The notes under the pieces are model-generated. The model saw only the letters and a list, made by a program, of their open reading frames with translations, made no database searches and was not told the origin of the DNA. From the NCBI GenBank assembly GCA_014380115.1, contig JACMKK010000078.1:1-33774 (forward strand): a stretch of 33,774 nt of DNA, in the 5' to 3' direction. This document shows positions 1 through 7,993 of this stretch, one piece after another. The stretch comes from Luteimonas sp. Its GTDB lineage: Bacteria > Pseudomonadota > Gammaproteobacteria > Xanthomonadales > Xanthomonadaceae. How positions within the stretch are numbered: the first letter of the stretch is position 1; each line of letters begins with the position of its first letter. The position numbers and the translations under genes were made by a program.

Positions 1-1
1 C

Positions 2-352
2 CCGAGGCACACGCCCGTTGCCGGCTTGTCTTCCGGTGTGCCGCCGTCGGACGTGTCCGTCGTCGACCTCACCTGCGAGCTGAACAAGGGCGCGAGCTAT
101 GAGGAGATCTGCGCCGAGATGAAGAGGCAGAGCGAAAGTGATGTGACGCAAGGCGGCCTCAAGGGCATCCTCGGCTACACCGAGGACAAGGTCGTCGCCA
201 CCGATTTCCGCGGCGATACCCGCACGTCGATCTTCGATGCCGATGCCGGTATCTCGCTCGACGGTACCTTCGTCAAGCTGGTCAGCTGGTACGACAACGA
301 GTGGGGTTACTCCAACAAGTGCCTGGAAATGGTCAAGGTCGTCGCGAAGTAG
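2..352 (+). CDS. gap: glyceraldehyde-3-phosphate dehydrogenase, C-terminal part (partial at window edge)
   Basis: This is the C-terminal third of glycolytic, cytosolic NAD-dependent GAPDH, which converts glyceraldehyde-3-phosphate to 1,3-bisphosphoglycerate. Family blocks that can be read are [46 protein letters not shown] and the near-terminal [16 protein letters not shown]. The gene enters from the left edge in frame 2, so the TTG at 26 used by the ORF track is not a real start. The strongly conserved segment normally read as GMxFRVPT appears here as GLSSGVPP, losing the phosphate-site Arg of the FRVP motif. About five extra residues (around SDVTQ) precede LKGILGYT. The FR can be recovered by changing frame, which suggests sequence error or local indels at the very edge. 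A strong terminator follows directly. The identity is secure; the first about 45 bases are doubtful. Confidence 0.93.
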   Translation, partial: PRHTPVAGLSSGVPPSDVSVVDLTCELNKGASYEEICAEMKRQSESDVTQGGLKGILGYTEDKVVATDFRGDTRTSIFDADAGISLDGTFVKLVSWYDNEWGYSNKCLEMVKVVAK

Positions 353-375
353 CCCGCGCGCCGCGGCAGCATCCC

Positions 376-402
376 GAAAAGCCCCGCACTGCGGGGCTTT
401 TC
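376..402 (+). terminator. intrinsic terminator after gap
   Basis: A perfect hairpin with arms GAAAAGCCCC and GGGGCTTTTC lies 24 bases after the gap stop. Its 3' arm ends in a T run, the usual A-rich/T-rich terminator shape. Outer arms CGGCAGC (364-370) and GCTGCCG (406-412) can extend the stem. It should separate gap from the DUF2339 gene. Confidence 0.85.
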
Positions 403-457
403 GTTGCTGCCGTGCAATGGTGTAACGTGCGGCAGGTCGAGGGGCAGGGGCACGGGG

Positions 458-3127
458 ATGGAAGCATTGGTCGTGCTGCTGGTGCTGGCGCTGCTGGCCG
501 TGCCGGTACTGCTGGTCGTGGCCCTGATGTCGATCGGTGGCTTGAAACAGCGCGTCACCTTACTCGAAGACGAGCTGCTGCGATCGAAGGCGCGCCAAGA
601 GCCGCCGCGCGCTGCGGCGACAGCCGCGTCGGAGGTATCCGCGCCACTCGCACGGCCCGTGCCATTGCGCGATCCGCCGCCGGCAGTCGCCGAGCCGACG
701 CCGTCCGCGCCTGCGATGGCTGCAGCGACGCCAACGGCCTCGCCGCTTGAGGCGCGTGTTTCGCCACCTCCAGCTGCTCCACGCATGCCGCAGCGCCCTG
801 CCAAGCCTGATCCGTTCGCGCTCGCCACGCGCGCGGTCAAACGTTGGTTCACCGTAGGCAACGTGCCGGTCAAGATCGGCATGCTGGTGTTGCTGGCCGG
901 TGTCGCTGCCTTGCTCAAGTACGCCAGCGACCAGGGTTGGTTGCGCATGCCGATCGAGTTCCGCCTGGCGGGCATCGCCGTCGCCGCGTTGGCGGCACTG
1001 GTGTTCGGCTGGCGGCAGCGCGCGGACAAGCGCGCTTTCGCGCTGGCGCTGCAGGGCGGCGCGATCGGCGTGCTGCTGCTGACCGTGTTCGCCGCGTTCA
1101 AGCTGTATGCCTTGCTGCCGGGCGCGGCAGCCTTTGGTTTGAGCGTGGTGCTGATCGCCGGGCTCGGCGTGCTCGCGGTGGCGCAGGATTCGCGCACGCT
1201 CGCGGTGCTCGGCATCCTGGCGGGATTCCTGGCACCGCTGTGGCTGTCGACCGGCAGCGGCAACCATGTCGCGCTGTTCTCGTATTACGCGATCCTCAAC
1301 GCCGCGATCCTGGCGATTGCGTGGTGGCGGCCGTGGCGCGTGCTCAATCTGCTCGGATTCGTGTTCACCTTCGGCATCGGCACGGTCTGGGGCGTGCTGC
1401 AATACCGCGCTGAAAAATTCGCGAGCACCGAACCGTTCCTGCTGCTGTTCTTCGCGTTCTACCTGCTGATTCCGATCCTGTATGCGCGCAAGCGGCCGGC
1501 CAGCCAGGGCGACCGGATCGACGGCAGCCTGGTGTTCGGCACGCCGTTGATCGCGTTCTCGCTGCAGGCGGGATTGCTCGAAGGCGAGCGCATGCCGCTG
1601 GCACTATGCGCCGTCGCCGTCGCTGCCTTGTACGCATTGCTGGCATGGCTGCTGATCCGACGCGAACGCTATGCCGTGCTCGGCCAGTCATACGCGTTGC
1701 TGGCCGTCGGCTTCGCCACGCTGGCGATCCCGCTGGCGTTGTCGGCGCAGGCCACGGCCTGCGCGTTCGCGCTCGAAGGCGCCGCCCTGGTCTGGCTGGG
1801 GTTGCGGCAGCAGCGTCGCCTGCCGCGCTGGACGGGGTTGGGCTTGCAGCTTGCCGCCGCATTCGCGTTCGTGGTCGGCATGCAAAACGGAACGCAAGCG
1901 CTGCAGGCCGTGGCGAACCCGATCTTCATGGGTGCGCTGCTGCTGGCGCTGGCGGGTTTCGCGAGTGCCTGGTGTTACCGGCACGGCGCCGACGAAGGCG
2001 AAGACCGCACGGGCGTGGCCGCCTCGTACTACTTGTGGGGCATCGGCTGGTGGTGCGCGATGGCGCTCATCGAAGTCGATCGCTTCGTCGATCCCGACAG
2101 CCGCGCCGATGTCCTGCTGGCGTTCGTCGCGCTGACCGGCTGGCTGGCTGCCGAAGTGCATCGCCGCCGCCCCGCGAAGGCCTTGGTGCTGACCACGCTG
2201 GCGGCGTTCGTCGCGGCCGCACCGCTGGCGCTTGCGCAGGCCGGGGCGCACGGACAACCGTTTGCGGGCCATGGCTTGTGGGCCTGGGGGGTGTTCGCAT
2301 TGCTCGGCGCACGCAGCCTGTGGTGTCTGCGCGCCGGCGACGATCGTTTCGCGGGCTGGGCGCAATTCGCCTGGTGGTTGCTGTGGCCATTGGTCGTCGC
2401 CCTGCTGTTTTCGCATCTGGCCGAACGCTTCGCGCTCGCGCAAGGCTGGCAGCTGGCGCTGGTGGCATTGCCATGGCTTGCGGCCGTGACCCTATCGATC
2501 TACCGATGGCCGCTGTTGTCGGTGCCGCTCGGCGCGCGCTTCGACGGATTCCGTCCCGTATTGCAGACGACGTATTTCGCCGTGCTGGCTTTGTGGTGGC
2601 TGTTCGCGCTCTCCAGCGCGGGGAATAGTGCGCCGCTGCCATGGGTGGCGCTGCTCAATCCGCTGGATCTGGCACAACTGGCGCTGCTGGCGCTGGCCGC
2701 GCGCTGGTTCTGGTCGCCGCAGGCGCCGGAAGGATTGCGCGCGCTGCGGATCTTCAAGATGGCCGCCGCCGGTTTTCTGCTGGTCACCATCATCACGCTG
2801 CGCGGCGTGCACCATTGGGGCGGCGCGGCGTGGCAGGTGGACATGCTGTCGACCAGCCTCGCGCAGACCAGCCTGACCGTGGTCTGGAGCGTGCTCGGCG
2901 TGCTCGGCTGGGTGCTCGGTTCGCGCCGCGGTCAGCGCGGGCTGTGGCTGGCGGGTGCCGTGCTGATGGGAATCGTATTGGCCAAGCTCGTGCTGGTCGA
3001 TCGCCAACACCTCGGCAACCTGCTCGGCATCGCTTCGTTCATCGCGTACGGATTGCTGTGCACCGCGGTCGGCTATTTCGCGCCGGCACCGCCGCGGACC
3101 GATGCCCTCGACGAGGTCCCCGCATGA
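458..3127 (+). CDS. DUF2339 family large integral membrane protein
   Basis: This is an 889-residue polytopic inner-membrane protein that resembles the DUF2339 family (COG5373-type predicted membrane proteins), whose function is unknown. It begins with one hydrophobic segment (residues about 2-25), then a short helical stretch with LLEDELLRSKARQE. A Pro/Ala-rich linker of about 80 residues follows, then the conserved entry FTVGNVPVKIGMLVLLAGVAAL and more than twenty hydrophobic stretches to the end. I chose the ATG at 458 over the ORF-track start at 404 because it starts the hydrophobic segment and follows a purine-rich AGGGGCACGGGG stretch. The stop overlaps the next ATG (ATGA), so it is translationally coupled to the DUF3999 gene. 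No catalytic motif is evident; an envelope role is inferred only from topology and its partner. Confidence 0.85.
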   Translation: MEALVVLLVLALLAVPVLLVVALMSIGGLKQRVTLLEDELLRSKARQEPPRAAATAASEVSAPLARPVPLRDPPPAVAEPTPSAPAMAAATPTASPLEARVSPPPAAPRMPQRPAKPDPFALATRAVKRWFTVGNVPVKIGMLVLLAGVAALLKYASDQGWLRMPIEFRLAGIAVAALAALVFGWRQRADKRAFALALQGGAIGVLLLTVFAAFKLYALLPGAAAFGLSVVLIAGLGVLAVAQDSRTLAVLGILAGFLAPLWLSTGSGNHVALFSYYAILNAAILAIAWWRPWRVLNLLGFVFTFGIGTVWGVLQYRAEKFASTEPFLLLFFAFYLLIPILYARKRPASQGDRIDGSLVFGTPLIAFSLQAGLLEGERMPLALCAVAVAALYALLAWLLIRRERYAVLGQSYALLAVGFATLAIPLALSAQATACAFALEGAALVWLGLRQQRRLPRWTGLGLQLAAAFAFVVGMQNGTQALQAVANPIFMGALLLALAGFASAWCYRHGADEGEDRTGVAASYYLWGIGWWCAMALIEVDRFVDPDSRADVLLAFVALTGWLAAEVHRRRPAKALVLTTLAAFVAAAPLALAQAGAHGQPFAGHGLWAWGVFALLGARSLWCLRAGDDRFAGWAQFAWWLLWPLVVALLFSHLAERFALAQGWQLALVALPWLAAVTLSIYRWPLLSVPLGARFDGFRPVLQTTYFAVLALWWLFALSSAGNSAPLPWVALLNPLDLAQLALLALAARWFWSPQAPEGLRALRIFKMAAAGFLLVTIITLRGVHHWGGAAWQVDMLSTSLAQTSLTVVWSVLGVLGWVLGSRRGQRGLWLAGAVLMGIVLAKLVLVDRQHLGNLLGIASFIAYGLLCTAVGYFAPAPPRTDALDEVPA

Positions 3128-4482
3128 AGCGCATCGCCTGGCTCTCGCTGTTGCCGTTGATCGCCTTCGCCGGCGTCGGCGACGACTACGTGCGGCAATG
3201 GCCACTGAGCCTGGAGCGCGCCGGCGAAGGCGCGTATCGCGTCGTGCTAAACCGCGACGTGTATCGCACCGTGCACCTGCCGACGCTGGCCGATGTCGAT
3301 GTGTATAACGCCGACGGCATCGCCGTGCCCGCAGCGCTGTTCGCGGCGGAACAACCCCTGGCGCGGGCACCGGACAGCGTCGATCTGCCGTGGTTCGCGC
3401 TGCCGGCCGGCAAGGCCGGGCGGGCGCAGGACATCGCGGTGATCAGCGAACGCGCTGCCGATGGCAGCGTGCAGCGCGTCGAGACACGCCTGACCACGGA
3501 CGTCGCCGCGCCCGCGGCCCCCAGCCATGCCTGGTTGATCGACGCCAGCCGCCTGCGCGGACCGATCGCCGCGCTCGTGCTGGATTGGCCGACAAGCGAT
3601 ACCGCAATCGATATCGCCTACCGCGTCGAAGGCAGCGACGACCTGCGCGACTGGCGCGAACTGCAATCCCGCGCGCAATTGCTCGACCTGATGCGCGACG
3701 GCCGGCGCCTGCGGCAAAACCGCATCGCGCTCGAAGGCAGCGCGCGCTATCTGCGATTGCTGCCGTTGCAGCAGGCAGCAGCGCCGGCGCTATCGAGTGT
3801 GCGCGCGGAAATGCCCGTGGCTGCCCAGGCACAGGATTGGCGATGGGAAGATTTGCTCGGACGCAGCGTTGTCGAGAACGATGTGACGCACTTCGACTTC
3901 GATCTCGGCGGACGCTTCCCGGTGGAGCGCGCCGACATCGCCCTACCAGGCAACAACGCCAGCGAGTGGACGCTGCAGAGCCGCGATGCCGCCGACGCGC
4001 CGTGGCGGGCGCAGGCCGGACCTTGGGTGGCGTTTCGCGTGGATGCCGCGAATGGTGCTGATCGTTCCGCTCCGCAAACTCTGGATGCGGTGGTGCGCGA
4101 TCGCTACTGGCGATTGTCGGCACGCGCACCGACGGCGGGGATACCTCGTTTGCGACTTGGATATCGTCCTGAAGTCGTCGTCTTCCTCGCGCAAGGCTCA
4201 CCGCCCTACGCGCTGGTCGCAGGCAGCGCACGCGCCACCCGCGCCGCTGCGCCGCTGGCGCAACTGCTCGATGCGATGCGTCGACAGCGCGACGAAGATT
4301 GGCGACCCGGCCGCGCTGTTGTCGGAAAACCACAGGTCCTGGGCGGAGCACTGGCGCTCGAGCCCGCGCCTGCGCGGCGCGATTGGAAAGCCTGGTTGCT
4401 GTGGACCGTACTGATCGCAGGCGCTTTGATCGTCGCGGGCTTCGCTTTCAGCCTGCTGCGCAAGCCGAACACCACTTCCTAG
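3124..4482 (+). CDS. DUF3999 family secreted/membrane-anchored protein
   Basis: This 452-residue protein resembles DUF3999, a family of unknown function often paired with DUF2339. A short signal-like N-terminus (MKRIAWLSLLPLIAFA) is followed by a large periplasmic-type domain. Conserved stretches in it are DDYVRQWPL, YRVVLNRDVYRTVHLPTLADVDVYNADG and a WRxLQSRAQLLDL segment. A single transmembrane helix (WLLWTVLIAGALIVAGFAF) and a short basic tail close it. It starts inside the stop of the DUF2339 gene (ATGA) with GAGG 7 bases upstream, so the pair forms one operon and probably one membrane complex. It converges on the minus-strand membrane gene that ends 43 bases away. Topology and coupling are seen in the sequence; any biochemical role is unknown. 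Confidence 0.82.
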   Translation: MKRIAWLSLLPLIAFAGVGDDYVRQWPLSLERAGEGAYRVVLNRDVYRTVHLPTLADVDVYNADGIAVPAALFAAEQPLARAPDSVDLPWFALPAGKAGRAQDIAVISERAADGSVQRVETRLTTDVAAPAAPSHAWLIDASRLRGPIAALVLDWPTSDTAIDIAYRVEGSDDLRDWRELQSRAQLLDLMRDGRRLRQNRIALEGSARYLRLLPLQQAAAPALSSVRAEMPVAAQAQDWRWEDLLGRSVVENDVTHFDFDLGGRFPVERADIALPGNNASEWTLQSRDAADAPWRAQAGPWVAFRVDAANGADRSAPQTLDAVVRDRYWRLSARAPTAGIPRLRLGYRPEVVVFLAQGSPPYALVAGSARATRAAAPLAQLLDAMRRQRDEDWRPGRAVVGKPQVLGGALALEPAPARRDWKAWLLWTVLIAGALIVAGFAFSLLRKPNTTS

Positions 4483-4525
4483 ATCGCATCGCGAACGCAT
4501 CTATCGCGCAGGAAATTCCTGTTGC

Positions 4526-5152
4526 TTACGGCTTGCCGCCGCGCCAGATCTTGAATGCGGCGATCGCGAAATAGTAGAACGCCATGCCCGCCACGGCAGT
4601 ATGCGGCCGCTCCACCCATTCGCCGCCGACGGGCAACCCCAGCGTCGGCACGATATCGGCAGTGATGCCGAACTCCGGCACGGGCAGGAACACGCCGCCG
4701 AACACCGCCGCGAGATAAGCGACCACTGAAAACGCCCAGGTGACCATCTGTCGACTCATCTCCTGCTCGCGCCCGACCGGCGTGCTGAAGACCCAGGTCG
4801 CCTTGGCGACCACCAGCCAGGCGAACACCCACACCGGCCACCACGCGCGGAACATCCAGGCGAAAGCGGCGATGAACGTCGCGTAGAACGCCAGCAGTCC
4901 GAGCATCATCAGCAGGCGTTTGCCGCGCGACATGTCGTCCATGAAGGCGATGGCCGTGAAGAAGCCCGTTCCGTGCACGAGCAGGAATTCCATCAGCATC
5001 ATCAGCACGACCGTCTTGACCGCGCCCTGGCCGAACGCGAACGGTGCGATCCAGACGACCACGCAGGCGATGCCCGTGAGCGCATCGGGCAGGGCGCCGA
5101 GCAGGCGGCCGGCTCGACGGCCCGGCATGGCGATGACGGCGTGCGATTTCAT
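4526..5152 (-). CDS. hypothetical integral membrane protein (about 208 aa)
   Basis: This is a predicted inner-membrane protein with about six hydrophobic segments and no family I recognise. I chose the internal start [15 protein letters not shown] because AGGGGA lies 7 bases before it; the longer ORF-track start adds 30 residues of non-membrane sequence. Features that can be seen are a [24 protein letters not shown] segment, a Trp-rich stretch ([15 protein letters not shown]) and a C-terminal WRGGKP tail. It is convergent with the DUF3999 gene and divergent from pgk, with about 118 bases between its start and that of pgk. Base composition is like its neighbours. The function is unknown. Confidence 0.7.
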   Translation of the reverse strand: MKSHAVIAMPGRRAGRLLGALPDALTGIACVVVWIAPFAFGQGAVKTVVLMMLMEFLLVHGTGFFTAIAFMDDMSRGKRLLMMLGLLAFYATFIAAFAWMFRAWWPVWVFAWLVVAKATWVFSTPVGREQEMSRQMVTWAFSVVAYLAAVFGGVFLPVPEFGITADIVPTLGLPVGGEWVERPHTAVAGMAFYYFAIAAFKIWRGGKP

Positions 5153-5270
5153 CGAGATCCCCTGCAGGCGCTTCGTCGGATGTCGCGCAGCCGATCCTGC
5201 GTGCCAGGACAGGTTTGCCTGCGCCGTCGACGACAACGACAATACGCCTGTACTTCATCCGGAAACCAGC

Positions 5271-6446
5271 ATGTCCATCCTCCGCATGACCGACCTCGAC
5301 TTGCGCGGCAAGCGCGTGCTGATCCGGCAGGACCTCAACGTGCCGGTGGCCGATGGCAAGGTCACTTCCGACCAGCGCATCGTCGCCTCCCTGCCGACGC
5401 TGCGGCATGCGCTCGAAGCGGGCGCGGCGGGGATGGTGATGTCGCATCTCGGCCGCCCCAAGGAAGGTGTGTGGAGCGAGGCCGATTCGCTGGCACCAGT
5501 CGCCGCGCGCCTGTCGGAAATGCTCGGGCGCGACGTGCCGCTGGTGAAGGACTGGGTCGATGGCGTCGAGGTGGCACCGGGCCAGCTGGTGCTGCTGGAG
5601 AATTGCCGCATGAACGTCGGCGAGGCCAAGGACGACGAGGCGCTGTCGAAGCGTTATGCCGCGTTGTGCGACGTGTTCGTGATGGATGCGTTCGGTACGG
5701 CGCATCGCGCGCAGGCTTCCACGCACGGCGTCATCAAGTTCGCCAGGCAGGCTGCGGGTGGACCGCTGCTGATGGCCGAACTCGATGCGCTCGCCAAGGC
5801 GCTCGACAACCCGGCGCGGCCGTTGCTCGCGATCGTCGCCGGCTCCAAGGTCTCGACCAAGCTCGAACTGCTGTCGTCGCTGGTCGGCAAGGTCGACCAG
5901 TTGATCGTCGGCGGCGGCATCGCCAACACCTTCATTGCCGCGTTGGGGCACGACGTCGGCAAGTCGCTGTACGAAGCCGACCTGCTCGATACCGCCAGGC
6001 AGATCATGGCCGATGCCAAGGCGCGCGGTGCCGAGATTCCGGTCCCGAGCGACGTCGTGGTCGCGCCGGAGTTCAAGGCCTCCGCGCCCGCCACCATCAA
6101 GACGCTCGATGCGGTGGATGCCGACGACATGATCCTCGATATCGGACCGGAGACCGCGCGTCGTTACGCCGAACTGATCGCCAAGGCGGGGACCGTGGTG
6201 TGGAACGGCCCAGTCGGCGTGTTCGAGTTCGACGCGTTCGGCAAGGGCACCGAAACGCTGGCGCGCGCGGTCGCCGCATCGCCGGCGTTCTCGATCGCCG
6301 GTGGCGGCGACACGCTGGCCGCGGTCGACAAGTACGGCATCGCCGATGACATGTCCTATATCTCCACCGGTGGCGGCGCGTTCCTGGAGTTCCTCGAAGG
6401 CAAGACATTGCCGGCGGTTGCGGCGCTCGAATTGCGCGGCCGCTGA
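5271..6446 (+). CDS. pgk: phosphoglycerate kinase
   Basis: This cytosolic glycolytic enzyme transfers phosphate from 1,3-bisphosphoglycerate to ADP. At 391 residues it has the usual length for bacterial PGK. Signature blocks in order are [10 protein letters not shown] (substrate loop), [67 protein letters not shown] and the nucleotide loop [13 protein letters not shown] with [14 protein letters not shown] near the end. The start MSILRM at 5271 puts the N-terminus at the family position; the ORF track extends 117 codons too far upstream. It stands between gap and pykA in the glycolytic region, but the DUF2339/DUF3999 pair and a convergent gene separate it from gap, so it probably has its own promoter. 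Confidence 0.97.
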   Translation: MSILRMTDLDLRGKRVLIRQDLNVPVADGKVTSDQRIVASLPTLRHALEAGAAGMVMSHLGRPKEGVWSEADSLAPVAARLSEMLGRDVPLVKDWVDGVEVAPGQLVLLENCRMNVGEAKDDEALSKRYAALCDVFVMDAFGTAHRAQASTHGVIKFARQAAGGPLLMAELDALAKALDNPARPLLAIVAGSKVSTKLELLSSLVGKVDQLIVGGGIANTFIAALGHDVGKSLYEADLLDTARQIMADAKARGAEIPVPSDVVVAPEFKASAPATIKTLDAVDADDMILDIGPETARRYAELIAKAGTVVWNGPVGVFEFDAFGKGTETLARAVAASPAFSIAGGGDTLAAVDKYGIADDMSYISTGGGAFLEFLEGKTLPAVAALELRGR

Positions 6447-6613
6447 TGCCGCTACGTTGCGATACCGCGATGCATCGCTGAATACGCCAGACGATGCAAT
6501 CGAGTACGGGTGCCGCTGCGATGCGGAACACGGTCACGTTTGACGCGCGAGTGCGGCGCTAACCTCCCGACGCGGCCATGAGGGCCGCGCAACCGGAACC
6601 GGGAGGAGACACC

Positions 6614-6829
6614 ATGCGTCGTGCAAGGATTTTGCTCATCGCCATCGTGCTGCTCGGAATGCTCGCAGCGGGCACGGCACTGGCGGGAAGATGGCCCTAC
6701 ATCATGACGTTCTACGACGAGGCAGGCACCGCAGTGGGCTGGCAGATCGGCGCTTGCGACGGCACCGTGCACTACAGCGGAGAACGCACCGACGATTACA
6801 CGATCGAACGACTGCAGTGCCCGGATTGA
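6614..6829 (+). CDS. small secreted DUF6289-like protein
   Basis: This 71-residue protein has a clear signal peptide (MRRARILLIAIVLLGMLAAGTALA) and a mature part of about 47 residues. The start at 6614 is fixed by GGGAGGAG just upstream. The mature part reads WPYIMTFYDEAGTAVGWQIGAC, then a Gly/Thr stretch and a second Cys near the C-terminus (LQCPD). The two Cys could form a disulfide in the periplasm. The pattern of Tyr or Phe, D-x-G-x-x-V-G, Cys, then a final Cys fits the small DUF6289 family as I remember it. The next small gene (7029) has the same layout, so they look like paralogues. The function is unknown. Confidence 0.65.
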   Translation: MRRARILLIAIVLLGMLAAGTALAGRWPYIMTFYDEAGTAVGWQIGACDGTVHYSGERTDDYTIERLQCPD

Positions 6830-6854
6830 CCGGGGATGTTCGGCGTTGTGGATG

Positions 6855-6913
6855 AAACGTCGTTCGCCGGTAACGCGTCCTGCGGATGTCGCGGCGCGTT
6901 GCCGGCGACGTTT
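6855..6913. repeat. long imperfect hairpin between two small secreted-protein genes
   Basis: Arms AAACGTCG/CGACGTTT (8 bp) and CCGGTAACGCG/CGCGTTGCCGG (11 bp including one G-U) form a two-part stem with a 4-base bulge and a 17-base loop. No T run follows, so it is not a standard terminator. It may be an mRNA stability or processing element, or a degenerate REP-like sequence. Confidence 0.5.
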
Positions 6914-7028
6914 GATGCATCGGAATGCGACGCACGACATTCGCCTTAACGAATACTTGATCCCGCGACCAAGCCCGGCGGCCTATCTTGAGCATGCGGA
7001 ATGACCCGCGAATCAAGGAAGGAAACTC

Positions 7029-7247
7029 ATGACTCGTACGAAACTCTGCGCCGCCGCAATGGCGGTCGCCCTGCTGGCCGGTTCGTCGTTCAGCGCGGGC
7101 GCAAGCTGGCAAGGCACGTTCTATTACTACAGCGATGAAGGCGTGCTTGTGGGCGGATGGACCGCCGGTTGCGGCGAAGCCGACGGACGCTGGGGCGTCG
7201 AGACCGACAACAAACAGTTCGTCCAAGGCTGCCGGCCGGCGAGCTGA
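7029..7247 (+). CDS. small secreted DUF6289-like protein
   Basis: This is a 72-residue protein with signal peptide MTRTKLCAAAMAVALLAGSSFSAGA and a mature part of about 47 residues. The start follows a very strong AAGGAAGG site. The mature chain has FYYYSDEGVLVGGWTAGC followed by a second Cys (VQGCRPAS). This matches the spacing of the protein at 6614: aromatic cluster, D-x-G-x-x-V-G-W, Cys, about 20 residues, Cys. The two are probably diverged paralogues of a DUF6289-like family. They are separated by about 200 bases holding a hairpin, and a good terminator follows this gene. An exported, disulfide-bonded peptide is inferred; the role is unknown. Confidence 0.65.
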   Translation: MTRTKLCAAAMAVALLAGSSFSAGASWQGTFYYYSDEGVLVGGWTAGCGEADGRWGVETDNKQFVQGCRPAS

Positions 7248-7271
7248 GTGCATCGTTGCGCTGGTAATCCA

Positions 7272-7298
7272 AGCCCCGATTCCCATCGGGGCTTTTTC
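7272..7298 (+). terminator. intrinsic terminator after the second small protein gene
   Basis: The stem AGCCCCGAT/ATCGGGGCT has a TCCC loop and its 3' arm runs straight into TTTTT. It lies 24 bases after the stop at 7247. It may also act on the convergent GNAT gene ending at 7334. Confidence 0.88.
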
Positions 7299-7333
7299 CT
7301 CCTCGTCGCCGACGCAGCGGTCGGTCGGCGCTG

Positions 7334-7933
7334 CTAGCCATGCTGCGCAGCCCAATCTCCGGCCAGCAATCCGAATATCTCGGAATCCGTCGCGTCATCG
7401 CCGATGAAGAACCGTTGCCGCATCACGCCCTCGCTGGCGAAGCCGAGACGCTCGAGGACCTTCCTGGAGGCCTCGTTGCGCGGGTCGATGTCCGCCTCGA
7501 TGCGGTGCAGCTCGAGCGCGCGGAACGCCCAGTCGATGGCGAGCGTCGTCGCCTCGCGTGCCAGACCCTTGCCCCAGCAATCCGAACGCAGCGCGTAACC
7601 GAGCTCGGCGCGCCGGTGCCTGGCGACGAAGTTGTACAGCGTGCAGGTACCGATCACCGCGTCGCCCCTGTCGACGACCACCCAGTTGATCAGCCGGCGT
7701 TGCGTGAAACCTTCGAGGATCTCCGCGATCCGGCCCTCGGCCTGCGCCAGCTCGCGCATCGGCGTGCTGCTCCAGTAGCGCATGACGGCCGGATCGGAGA
7801 ACACCTCGAAGACCGCTGCTGCGTCTTCTGCGCGCGGCCCGCGCAGGCGGATGCGCGGCCCCTGCAGTTGTGGAAACCCGGGCAGGTCGTTGAGGACGGA
7901 GTTGGGGTCGGCCATGCCGGATTGCCATGTCAT
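7334..7933 (-). CDS. GNAT family N-acetyltransferase (RimJ/RimL-like)
   Basis: This 199-residue acetyltransferase is of the Acetyltransf_3 type, related to RimJ/RimL enzymes that acetylate protein N-termini or small molecules. Readable blocks are GPRIRLRGPRAEDAAAVFEVFSDPAVMRYW at the N-terminus, VIGTCTLYNF, and RAELGYALRSDCWGKGLAREA carrying the acetyl-CoA loop (QxxGxG/A equivalent, CWGKGLA). HRIEADIDPRNEASRKVLERLGF then marks the C-terminal half. An alternative start, MADPNSV at 7915, is equally possible because neither has a good ribosome site. It is divergent from pykA (about 60-80 bases between starts) and convergent with the small secreted protein. The substrate cannot be deduced. Confidence 0.85.
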   Translation of the reverse strand: MTWQSGMADPNSVLNDLPGFPQLQGPRIRLRGPRAEDAAAVFEVFSDPAVMRYWSSTPMRELAQAEGRIAEILEGFTQRRLINWVVVDRGDAVIGTCTLYNFVARHRRAELGYALRSDCWGKGLAREATTLAIDWAFRALELHRIEADIDPRNEASRKVLERLGFASEGVMRQRFFIGDDATDSEIFGLLAGDWAAQHG

Positions 7934-7993
7934 GCGTGTGGGCTAGGATAGCCCGGCATCCCTCGTCGTCATCCAAACCAGGCCACCAACCTC

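Noticed and set aside
307-3370. Several long minus-strand ORFs (for example 307-1263 and 2492-3370) opposite the DUF2339 gene
   Set aside because: They are antisense shadows of a GC-rich gene: low-complexity Arg/Ala/Gln-rich translations with no family motifs.
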